From the NCBI GenBank assembly GCA_030916795.1, contig JAUPVZ010000037.1:1-13696 (forward strand): DNA of 13,696 nucleotides. The letters are read 5' to 3'. This document shows positions 1-4,281 of the stretch, in pieces. The translations under genes were made by a program, and so were the position numbers. Within the stretch, counting starts at the first letter, position 1. Each line of letters begins with the position of its first letter. The DNA comes from Patescibacteria group bacterium (lineage in GTDB: Bacteria > Patescibacteriota > Minisyncoccia > Phycocordibacterales > XYD1-FULL-46-19). The notes below the pieces were generated by a model. That model was not told the origin of the DNA and made no database searches. It saw only the letters and a list, made by a program, of their open reading frames with translations.

Positions 1-31
1 CTCGCTATTCCACGGGGCGGTTTTGTGATAC

Positions 32-71
32 AAAAATGCCCGCCTTCCTCTGTGATCAGAGTAGGGCGGGC
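32..71 (-). terminator. Rho-independent terminator of the SPFH operon
   Basis: On the minus strand a long stem pairs 57-71 with 38-52 (GCCCGCC/GGCGGGC at the base, CTCTG/CAGAG at the tip, TGAT loop, one mismatch). It is followed on that strand by a T5 run at 36-32. It lies 16 bp past the stop of the 213-aa gene, so it ends the two-gene operon. Confidence 0.85.
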
Positions 72-87
72 GTTGCTGGACCAAGTC

Positions 88-729
88 TCATTGGACGCGG
101 TACAGCTCAAACATCATCTCGTCGGCCAGTTTGGTACTTTTTAGGGTACCATTGAACCGACTTCCGGTCTGGTAGAAATCCCAGACGCCTTCGTCTGGGG
201 GGCAGGACTGGTGGTAGCGTCCAGACTTTCCTTTTCGGGTATCGTACTCAAAAAAGATTGTCTGGAAATTTCCACAGTCCTTGTCGCTATAGTACACTTC
301 GAACTCGAAGACCGTGTGGTCTCCGATTTGATCAAAGCGCGCTATTTTAGCGGCGTAGGTGTCCATTTCGACACCTTGCCCCGCCATCCGTTTGAATTGG
401 AATTCCCAGCGGGGAGGGGGTGCCTGGTGGGTTTTGCCATAGTGCCAGCCCCCGTAGGCCACTCCAGCCACAAGTAGGATAAAGGTGGCGATCCACCCCC
501 ACCCCCATTTCTTCGGTGTCGCCGCTGGTGCTTGCTGTTGCTGGTTGTTGCCAGCGGCAGCTGCTGCCCCGGCACCAGCGGGTTGGCCAGGTGCGGGGGG
601 AGGTGTTGTACCTCCACTTGGTGTATTTCGGTTTCTTGGGGTTGCGGGTGGTGTCGGTGGTTTATTGAGGTATGTGTACCCCAAAAATGTACCTACCAAT
701 ATAACCCCAATCACAATCAGAGCTCCCAT
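88..729 (-). CDS. Hypothetical two-helix membrane protein with Pro/Ala/Gln-rich linker
   Basis: I do not recognise a family. The 213-aa product starts with a hydrophobic helix at residues 2-20. A low-complexity linker follows at 23-72, rich in Pro, Gly and Ala with a QQQQ run. A second hydrophobic, Trp/Gly-rich helix spans about 77-95, and a charged and aromatic C-terminal domain covers 105-213 with two cysteines (C152, C176). Helix orientation is unclear, but the C-terminal domain is most simply one soluble module tethered to the membrane. The start is supported by an AAAGGA ribosome-binding site about 8-10 nt upstream. The gene begins 24 nt after the stop of the SPFH gene on the same strand and is followed by a strong terminator, so the two are very likely co-transcribed. 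A partner role for the SPFH protein is inference from this pairing alone. Confidence 0.75.
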   Translation of the reverse strand: MGALIVIGVILVGTFLGYTYLNKPPTPPATPRNRNTPSGGTTPPPAPGQPAGAGAAAAAGNNQQQQAPAATPKKWGWGWIATFILLVAGVAYGGWHYGKTHQAPPPRWEFQFKRMAGQGVEMDTYAAKIARFDQIGDHTVFEFEVYYSDKDCGNFQTIFFEYDTRKGKSGRYHQSCPPDEGVWDFYQTGSRFNGTLKSTKLADEMMFELYRVQ

Positions 730-753
730 CGTAGATATCCTTTCTGGACGGGT

Positions 754-1980
754 TTACGGTTGTTGGTTAGGTGGGTTGTTCGCGATTGTTTGTCCGACGA
801 GGGCCATTAAAGCTCCAGCCAGATCGCTGGTTTGTGTTCCTCCGAGACTGGTCATAACGACCGGTTTACTGGCACTGACTGCATCTCTCATAGCATCGAT
901 CGTGAAAGCCACTTGTGCTTGAGGAAGTTCTTGCCACAGTTTTGCTTGTTCCCGGTAGGGAGCAGCTTCGACTACGGCTTTAGCGTTTCCTATCAAAAGC
1001 GCACTCTCGGCCTCGGCCTTAGAGCTTGTGATCTTTGTCTGGCGGTCGTAGCGCGCCTGAATGCGAAGCATCATGGATGTGTTGAGGGAGTGACTCAAAG
1101 TCACTGTCTTTATCTCAACATCCTCGATTTTCACGCCAATGGGTGTACCTTGATTGCGGTCGGCAATCTTGGTACGGAGGTTTGTGGCGAGAGCCTCACT
1201 AATCTTGCCAAGGTTTTCTATGGTGGTTCCGATTGTGAGTGTGGGTAGGATAGTCTGCATGGTGCCTTTGATGGCATCTTCGGCTATCTGCTCAAACTCT
1301 GGAATACCGTCGAAATTTCGATGAAAATCTCCGGCATCTGTCAGTCGGTATTTTGCCCGCATCTCATACTCGGCGGTGTAGCGATCGGAACGCAGGAAGT
1401 CAATTTTTTCCTGGTCCACCTTGCCGTCTTTGTCTAGCGGGATTTTGTATTCCACCAGGCTCAGAGTGCTCATGGTTGTGGGGTTGTCGGTTTCGGCGTG
1501 GGTGACGCGAAAAGCTGGTAATTTACCCTCGGGCAACAAATCTATTTCCCCGCGCCAGATTTTATCTGGTGGCCCAGGAATTTCGATTTCTCGTTGCTTT
1601 CTTGGTAGTACTCGCAATTGGTGCGTTCCAAGTGGTACAAACACAGGACCCTCTTTTTCACTTGAAAATACCGGCCTCTCAAAAAAAGTAACCACTCCAA
1701 TGTACCCGAGCGGTATCCTTCTCGTGACGGACAAAACAAGATGAGCGGGGATGCTCAAATGCATGAGCAATCCCAAGGGTGTGGTAATCGCGGAGTACTG
1801 ATGCAGCTCGGGCATTTTTAGCGGAATTACCGACAAAAAAATGACCGAATAGATAGCCAGACAAGCGATTTCCCGGTTGTTTTCCCATAGACCATTGTCC
1901 CAGTTCCTGTACCATTTGATGCAGAAAAAGAGAATAATCAACAGGTCCACAGAGATGACAATACCTCCAATAACAGACAT
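754..1980 (-). CDS. SPFH/band-7 domain membrane protein
   Basis: The 408-aa product has three predicted membrane helices (about 5-23, 38-55, 65-85). These are followed by a band-7/SPFH-like segment starting near IPLGYIGVVTFF (residues 89-100) and running to about 300. An Ala/Glu/Lys-rich, likely helical C-terminal part (305-375) ends in a Pro/Asn/Gln-rich tail. SPFH proteins (stomatin, flotillin, HflK/C type) form oligomeric membrane scaffolds and often modulate proteases or lipid domains; which of these applies here cannot be told. Three N-terminal helices are more than the single anchor of classical stomatins. The start is well supported: a GGAGG/GGGAGAAG purine tract lies 6-16 nt upstream, one of the few clear Shine-Dalgarno sites in the window, and a near-consensus promoter sits 64-93 bp upstream. 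It is the first gene of an operon with the downstream 213-aa membrane protein. Confidence 0.8.
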   Translation of the reverse strand: MSVIGGIVISVDLLIILFFCIKWYRNWDNGLWENNREIACLAIYSVIFLSVIPLKMPELHQYSAITTPLGLLMHLSIPAHLVLSVTRRIPLGYIGVVTFFERPVFSSEKEGPVFVPLGTHQLRVLPRKQREIEIPGPPDKIWRGEIDLLPEGKLPAFRVTHAETDNPTTMSTLSLVEYKIPLDKDGKVDQEKIDFLRSDRYTAEYEMRAKYRLTDAGDFHRNFDGIPEFEQIAEDAIKGTMQTILPTLTIGTTIENLGKISEALATNLRTKIADRNQGTPIGVKIEDVEIKTVTLSHSLNTSMMLRIQARYDRQTKITSSKAEAESALLIGNAKAVVEAAPYREQAKLWQELPQAQVAFTIDAMRDAVSASKPVVMTSLGGTQTSDLAGALMALVGQTIANNPPNQQP

Positions 1981-2043
1981 AGTATCTTCTCCCTCCCGCG
2001 CTGCGGGTTTGTTTGAGTTGACAAGGACCCAAGTTCACCTAAT

Positions 2044-2073
2044 ATTATAGCACAATACTAGCTAGAAAGTCAA
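2044..2073 (-). promoter_or_regulatory. Sigma70-type promoter of the SPFH operon
   Basis: Minus strand: -35 TTGACT (2073-2068), 18-nt spacer, -10 TATAAT (2049-2044) preceded by an extended TGC. The predicted start near 2037 gives a leader of about 57 nt. That leader contains a small CCCGC/GCGGG hairpin (1995-2007) directly upstream of, and touching, the Shine-Dalgarno tract, which could affect ribosome access (inference). Confidence 0.8.
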
Positions 2074-2118
2074 GTAGTGGGCGGGGGAGGGAAAAGGGGC
2101 TAAAAATGCAAGAAAAAT

Positions 2119-2192
2119 AAACCAGTCTGTCCGTCGATTCCCTGTCGCAGACAGAGGGAGGATTACGCGGACAGCATCAGGGCTGGTTTTTT
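2119..2192 (+). other. Nested hairpin element with T6 tail (possible small RNA or terminator)
   Basis: Three nested stems: AAACCAG/CTGGTTT (2119-2125 with 2183-2189), CTGTCCG/CGGACAG (2127-2133 with 2168-2174) and CTGTC/GACAG (2042-loop apex at 2142-2154). A T6 run follows at 2187-2192. On the other strand the base stem also runs into a T-rich tract, so it could stop transcription both ways. No plus-strand gene lies upstream for it to terminate. Part of it (GTCGATTCCC, 2133-2142) resembles the T-arm of the nearby tRNA-Leu, so it may be a decayed member of the tRNA-associated repeats. No clear promoter was seen. Confidence 0.45.
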
Positions 2193-2194
2193 GG

Positions 2195-2223
2195 AAGTAG
2201 TAACGGCTTCGCCGTTACTACTT
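2195..2223. repeat. Perfect 13-bp-arm palindrome
   Basis: The arms 2195-2207 and 2211-2223 are perfectly complementary around a TTC loop. There is no T tract on either side that would make it a typical terminator. It lies in the gene-free stretch 1981-2304 and is one of three consecutive hairpins there. Confidence 0.7.
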
Positions 2224-2225
2224 TA

Positions 2226-2274
2226 TGGTGCCTCTTATCCATCCGGTCAAGCCGGATGGTACTTTGGCACACCA
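2226..2274. repeat. Two-tier hairpin upstream of tRNA-Leu
   Basis: Outer stem TGGTGCC (2226-2232) pairs with GGCACaCCA (2266-2274). The inner stem CCATCCGG/CCGGATGG (2239-2246 with 2252-2259) closes on TCAAG. Its 3' side overlaps the proposed -35 of the tRNA-Leu promoter. Function unknown. Confidence 0.55.
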
Positions 2275-2292
2275 ATAATGATATGATAAGAT
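2264..2292 (+). promoter_or_regulatory. Putative promoter of tRNA-Leu(UAA)
   Basis: TTGGCA (2264-2269), 17-nt spacer, TAAGAT (2287-2292). The tRNA begins 12 nt after the -10. Matches are moderate. Confidence 0.5.
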
Positions 2293-2304
2293 TTGTGCAA
2301 CCTT

Positions 2305-2386
2305 GCCCGGGTGGCGGAATTGGTATACGCGCACGACTTAAAATCGTGTCTCGAAAGGGATGCGGGTTCGATTCCCGCCCTGGGCA
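2305..2386 (+). tRNA. tRNA-Leu (anticodon UAA)
   Basis: Acceptor GCCCGGG pairs with CCTGGGC (one G-U). The anticodon stem CACGA/TCGTG encloses CTTAAAA, giving anticodon TAA at 2339-2341. A long variable arm identifies a class II tRNA, and the T-arm is GCGGG-TTCGATT-CCCGC. The discriminator is A and no CCA is encoded. A36-A37-A38 is present, so it should be a MiaA substrate. Its 3' end is repeated in inverted and direct orientation downstream. Confidence 0.96.
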
Positions 2387-2710
2387 CAAAACAAAAGAGT
2401 AAAATGTGAATACATTTTACGATTATTGTTTTGGCCACCAGGGCGGGAATCGAAAGACGGAGGCCGCGAAGCCGCTCGTAGAGCGTGGCCGAGTCGGGGT
2501 TGAGGTGTGAATATCTGGAACACCGAAAAACCTTTTGAGATATGTTTGAGTCGAAGACGAAAAAGATATCCAAAAGGTGTACTGTTCCTGTAAGGAAGGT
2601 ACCTTCGTCGCGTAGATTTATCGAAGCAGAAGAGTTGTGACCGATTCCCGCCCCTGAGCGAAACGAGACGCGAAACCTGTACCGTCCCCGTAGGGAAAGA
2701 TTCCCGCCTC
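2387..2710 (+). repeat. tRNA-3'-end-anchored composite element, copy 1 (Leu-UAA)
   Basis: This fills the gene-free gap between two tRNAs. In order: a hairpin (GTAAAATG/CATTTTAC, 2399-2420, plus flanking AAAACAA/TTGTTTT); an exact 17-nt inverted copy (2438-2454) of the tRNA-Leu segment 2367-2383; the motif TCGAAAGACGGAGGC (2450-2464), shared with the Leu(UAG) element; a CGCTC-GTA-GAGCG hairpin (2473-2485); a GAGTCGGGGTTGAG motif (2491-2504); a hairpin 2530-2578 with ACCTTTT/AAAAGGT arms; a TTCCT-GTA-AGGAA hairpin (2585-2597); a direct T-arm copy GATTCCCGCCC (2643-2653); a 36-nt core (2665-2700) shared with the Lys element; and a second direct copy (2699-2708). Open reading frames across it are not credible genes. 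Confidence 0.8.
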
Positions 2711-2714
2711 ATCA

Positions 2715-2742
2715 TTGAATAAAAGAAAATTTACAGTAAAAT
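2715..2742 (+). promoter_or_regulatory. Putative promoter of tRNA-Lys
   Basis: TTGAAT (2715-2720), 16-nt spacer, TAAAAT (2737-2742). The tRNA starts 12 nt downstream, in an AT-rich stretch between two repeat elements. Confidence 0.45.
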
Positions 2743-2753
2743 ATTACTTGTTT

Positions 2754-2826
2754 GCCCTGTTAGCTCAGTTGGTAGAGCAACTCCCTCTTAAGGAGATGGT
2801 CGGAGGTTCGAATCCTCCACGGGGCA
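2754..2826 (+). tRNA. tRNA-Lys (anticodon CUU)
   Basis: It folds with standard numbering: acceptor GCCCTGT/ACGGGGC, D-stem GCTC/GAGC, anticodon loop CTCTTAA with CTT at 34-36, and T-arm GGAGG-TTCGAAT-CCTCC. The discriminator is A and CCA is not encoded. One oddity is an A27-A43 mismatch at the top of the anticodon stem. The 3' acceptor strand is part of a 24-bp palindrome with the trailer. Confidence 0.96.
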
Positions 2827-2870
2827 CAAATAAAAAATACCCAATTGGGTATTTTTTATTTGTGCCCCGT
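2819..2870 (+). terminator. Perfect 24-bp palindrome overlapping the tRNA-Lys 3' end
   Basis: The arms 2819-2842 and 2847-2870 are perfectly complementary around an AATT loop. The left arm begins inside the tRNA acceptor strand (ACGGGGC). The inner stem and T-rich right arm resemble an intrinsic terminator. The outer half competes with the mature tRNA fold. Confidence 0.8.
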
Positions 2871-2989
2871 AGCGACTGAACTACTTCAGTCGGAGTGCAG
2901 GAGTCGAAAAGGTTGAGCTTGTCGCAGTGAGCGCAGTGAAATGAGACGCGAAACCTGTACCGTTCCCGTAGGGAAAGAATCCTGCACGG
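2871..2989 (+). repeat. tRNA-3'-end-anchored composite element, copy 2 (Lys)
   Basis: The inverted copy of the tRNA 3' end starts with GTGCCCCGT at 2862-2870. It is interrupted by a hairpin (CGACTGAA/TTCAGTCG, 2873-2892) and resumes as GTGCAGGAGTCGAA (2895-2908). Further on come AGGTT/AACCT arms, the shared 36-nt core (2943-2978, 35/36 identical to 2665-2700) with TTCCC-GTA-GGGAA (2963-2975), and a direct copy GAATCCTGCACGG (2977-2989) of tRNA 2810-2822 with one mismatch. The inverted and direct copies are exactly complementary over GTGCAGGA/TCCTGCAC, where both differ from the tRNA. Confidence 0.8.
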
Positions 2990-2994
2990 ATTTT

Positions 2995-3206
2995 CTACTT
3001 TATCTTTTTTATCTTAATAAACTCAAACGTAGCCGAAATAATGAATATCACCTGTAGGATGATAAATATCGGATCATCAATATACCAACTGTGTAGATAA
3101 GAAGGGCTGTTCCCCCAATTATATAAATAACATCTTGCCCCTTCTCATTTTTAACCCACAGGGCGTAGGAGATGAGAAGTAACCCGAGGATACCAAAGAT
3201 TATCAT
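2995..3206 (-). pseudogene. Frameshifted small membrane protein gene
   Basis: This is too short for routine ORF calling. From ATG at 3206 (GTG at 3209 also possible) the minus strand encodes MIIFGILGLLLISYALWVKN and onward to a TGA at 3048-3050 (52 codons). Near 3090 a second frame takes over with DPIFIILQVIFIISATFEF and a Lys-rich tail, ending at TAG 2995-2997. Joined, this gives about 69 residues with two or three membrane helices and a basic C-terminus, which makes sense as one protein. The frame change equals a 1-nt deletion or 2-nt insertion at about 3085-3095 (minus ACAGTTGGTATAT). A TATAAT lies only about 10 nt before the ATG, so the transcript would be leaderless. It could be a decayed gene, a sequencing error or, less likely, programmed frameshifting. 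I cannot name the family. Confidence 0.55.
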
Positions 3207-3229
3207 CACTTTATTATATCAGATGTTGA

Positions 3230-3380
3230 CTCCGTCGCTCGGTCACGAGTTACTAAGGATTATTCATCGCTCCACTCTTCAAATCCTAAGTACTCTCGAC
3301 CCCGACTCAGCGACAAGCCCTCGCTTCGCTCGTCTTGTATACCGCCTCCGTCTTTCGAGTCTCCCCTCGCTCTCACAAAC
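3230..3380 (-). repeat. tRNA-3'-end-anchored composite element, copy 3 (Leu-UAG)
   Basis: Read on minus, after the tRNA-Leu(UAG) terminator comes an exact 17-nt inverted copy (plus 3354-3370) of the tRNA segment 3425-3441. It runs into the motif TCGAAAGACGGAGGC (3358-3344), identical to copy 1, then a hairpin region and GAGTCGGGGTCGAG (3308-3295, 13/14 with copy 1). An imperfect long hairpin with GGATT/AATCC arms follows (about 3297-3250). I found no direct tRNA copy at the far end. No credible gene lies in this stretch. Confidence 0.75.
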
Positions 3381-3413
3381 GCAAAAGACCACAATACTTC
3401 TTATTGTGGTCTT
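3381..3413 (-). terminator. Terminator of tRNA-Leu(UAG)
   Basis: A 12-bp stem, 3402-3413 with 3385-3396, has a 5-nt loop and is followed on minus by TTTT (3386-3383, partly within the stem). It begins 8 nt after the tRNA. Confidence 0.8.
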
Positions 3414-3421
3414 GCATATTG

Positions 3422-3503
3422 TGGGCGAGGGGAGACTCGAACTCCCATGCCTTGCGGCACCAGTTCCTAAGACTGGCGTGGCTACCAATTACACCACTCG
3501 CCC
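3422..3503 (-). tRNA. tRNA-Leu (anticodon UAG)
   Basis: On minus: acceptor GGGCGAG/CTCGCCC, anticodon arm CCAGT-CTTAGGA-ACTGG with anticodon TAG, a long class II variable arm, and T-arm GGGAG-TTCGAGT-CTCCC. The discriminator is A and no CCA is encoded. A36 is replaced by G, so it is not a MiaA substrate. A TATAAA about 10 nt upstream (near 3520) may be its -10. Confidence 0.95.
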
Positions 3504-3547
3504 TTAACCTGTATTTTATATCACAAAACAAAAAATAATTACAGAGC

Positions 3548-3720
3548 TTGAGGCCTGGGCGGGACGCTTCGCTATCTCACACTTTGAAAACCCCCGCCCG
3601 CCATCGCAAGCTCAGGCGTTGCGGGCGGGCACGGTTTTCCAACACTAGCTTCGCTAGTTGCCTTCCTCCACGGGAGACCAGGTGTTCTCCCGATCCCACT
3701 CCTGTTCGATTCTCGCTCGG
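3548..3720 (-). repeat. tRNA-3'-end-anchored composite element, copy 4 (Cys)
   Basis: Beyond the tRNA-Cys terminator lies an inverted copy of its T-arm (plus GTTCGATTCTCGC, 3704-3716; 13 nt exact). Hairpins follow: CGGGAGA/TCTCCCG (3671-3692) and ACTAGC-TTC-GCTAGT (3644-3658). A large palindrome sits at 3586-3639. At the far end is a direct 14-nt copy (TTGAGGCCTGGGCG, 3548-3561) of the tRNA acceptor end and trailer (3744-3757). No GTA-loop core was found in this copy. Confidence 0.7.
3586..3639. repeat. GC-rich palindromic repeat, family A copy 1
   Basis: Outer GAAAACC/GGTTTTC arms (3586-3592, 3633-3639) enclose a GC-rich stem built from CCCGCCCGC and GCGGGCGGG with an ATCGCAAGCTCAGGCGTT centre. 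The inner 38 nt match the palindrome at 3847-3884 in reverse orientation with only a few differences, so this is a dispersed repeat. Confidence 0.75.
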
Positions 3721-3721
3721 C

Positions 3722-3744
3722 AACAAAAAGCAGAGCTTTTTGTT
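3722..3744 (-). terminator. Terminator-like hairpin of tRNA-Cys
   Basis: Stem 3735-3744 with 3722-3731 (GCTTTTTGTT/AACAAAAAGC) and loop AGA, 3 nt past the tRNA. The U-run lies within the stem, so termination may be weak. Confidence 0.6.
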
Positions 3745-3746
3745 TG

Positions 3747-3818
3747 AGGCCTGGGCGAGAATCGAACTCGCGCATGGGAGTTTTGCAGACTCCAGCGTTA
3801 CCACTTCGCCACCAGGCC
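3747..3818 (-). tRNA. tRNA-Cys (anticodon GCA)
   Basis: On minus: acceptor GGCCTGG/CCAGGCC, anticodon arm GGAGT-CTGCAAA-ACTCC with anticodon GCA, T-arm GCGAG-TTCGATT-CTCGC, discriminator U, no encoded CCA. The A36-A37-A38 motif fits MiaA. It lies 122 bp past rbfA, with a broken copy of itself between, and no convincing promoter of its own. It may be read through from the infB-rbfA operon. Confidence 0.95.
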
Positions 3819-3846
3819 ATATTTTTTAAGAGCTGTTGGAAGTTTT

Positions 3847-3884
3847 GCCCGCCCGCAACACCTAGCTTGCGACGGCGGGCGGGC
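3847..3884. repeat. GC-rich palindromic repeat, family A copy 2
   Basis: Arms GCCCGCCCGC (3847-3856) and GCGGGCGGGC (3875-3884) enclose AACACCTAGCTTGCGACG. It matches the 3593-3630 repeat on the opposite strand. It interrupts the anticodon of the tRNA-Cys pseudogene. Confidence 0.8.
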
Positions 3885-3905
3885 AGACCGCTGCGTTACC
3901 ACTTC

Positions 3906-3925
3906 CCTGCCTGCCGGCAGGCAGG
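3906..3925. repeat. 20-bp perfect palindrome, family B copy 1
   Basis: CCTGCCTGCCGGCAGGCAGG is a perfect palindrome cleanly inserted between two parts of the tRNA-Cys copy. A variant (CCTACCTGCCGGTAGGCAGG) occurs at 12225-12244. Confidence 0.85.
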
Positions 3926-3940
3926 GCCACCAGGCCAAAA

Positions 3941-4243
3941 TTATTGGACCATTAGTTCGGGGTCGAGCCCGACAGACAGACGAGGTAAAACTCGCAAGTC
4001 ACTATGGTCGCGGACATATTCGCGCATCTCCGACAGATGATGTTCAATAAAAGACAAAGCAGGCCGACATTCTTTGTCTGGTAGAACCGATATATAGACA
4101 GTTGCGGAGCGACCAAAGTCTGTCACTACTACCTTGGTAACAGTAATCAAAGATTGGTTGCTAGCTTCACGATGAATATATTCGGCCACTAGTCGGTGGA
4201 TTAGCTCTTCTATCCGAGCGTCTTTTATTTTGTCTGATCGCAT
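3941..4243 (-). CDS. rbfA: Ribosome-binding factor A
   Basis: RbfA binds the 30S subunit and helps mature the 5' end of 16S rRNA, especially helix 1. The 100-aa product has the RbfA KH-like pattern: an N-terminal basic helix (IEELIHRLVAEYI, 11-23), the VTVTKVVVTDFGRSATVYIS strands (33-52), a following helix with HHLSEMREYV (67-76), and the terminal LRVLPRLSVGLDPEL (83-97). It is somewhat shorter than the usual 115-130 aa but complete in its core. It starts 38 nt after infB on the same strand, the usual infB-rbfA order. No Shine-Dalgarno site is seen. A TATAAT at 4260-4255 could give an internal transcript starting very near the ATG. No clear terminator follows; repeat DNA and tRNA-Cys come next. 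Confidence 0.93.
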   Translation of the reverse strand: MRSDKIKDARIEELIHRLVAEYIHREASNQSLITVTKVVVTDFGRSATVYISVLPDKECRPALSFIEHHLSEMREYVRDHSDLRVLPRLSVGLDPELMVQ

Positions 4244-4254
4244 ATCTGTTCGTA

Positions 4255-4260
4255 ATTATA
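4255..4260 (-). promoter_or_regulatory. Possible internal -10 upstream of rbfA
   Basis: TATAAT on minus, 11 nt before the rbfA start. The hexamer at the right -35 distance is poor, so this rests on the -10 alone. Confidence 0.3.
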
Positions 4261-4281
4261 CACAAAAGGGTCAAAAGTGCA

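Larger units (their letters stand above)
3830..3936 (-). pseudogene. tRNA-Cys pseudogene split by two palindromes
   Basis: Reading minus from 3936, the tRNA-Cys 5' sequence GGCCTGGTGGC is intact. A 20-bp perfect palindrome (3925-3906) interrupts it, and GAAGTGGTAACGC resumes exactly where it stopped. The sequence continues into the anticodon arm, where a 36-nt palindromic insert (3883-3848) falls in the anticodon. AAAACTTCC and decayed T-arm sequence follow, ending before 3830. Removing both inserts restores a recognisable 5' half and anticodon arm. The 3' end is lost, so it cannot make a working tRNA. Confidence 0.8.

Noticed and set aside
485..922. Plus-strand 145-aa hydrophobic ORF
   Set aside because: Shadow of the Pro/Ala/Gln-rich linker and the SPFH C-terminus on minus; no ribosome-binding site.
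2367..2708. Full integrative element in tRNA-Leu
   Set aside because: No integrase or any gene lies between the direct copies, so a complete mobile element cannot be called, only repeats.
2177..2715. Overlapping minus-strand ORFs of 70-125 aa
   Set aside because: They read through a tRNA and its repeat element on the wrong strand; the composition is repeat-derived and there is no start signal.
2387..3940. CRISPR array
   Set aside because: Repeats are palindromic and tRNA-derived, unevenly spaced and unequal in length; no cas gene.
3172..4040. Plus- and minus-strand ORFs of 67-111 aa in the Leu/Cys tRNA region
   Set aside because: All cross tRNA genes, terminators and palindromes; the apparent peptides are translations of structured RNA and repeats.
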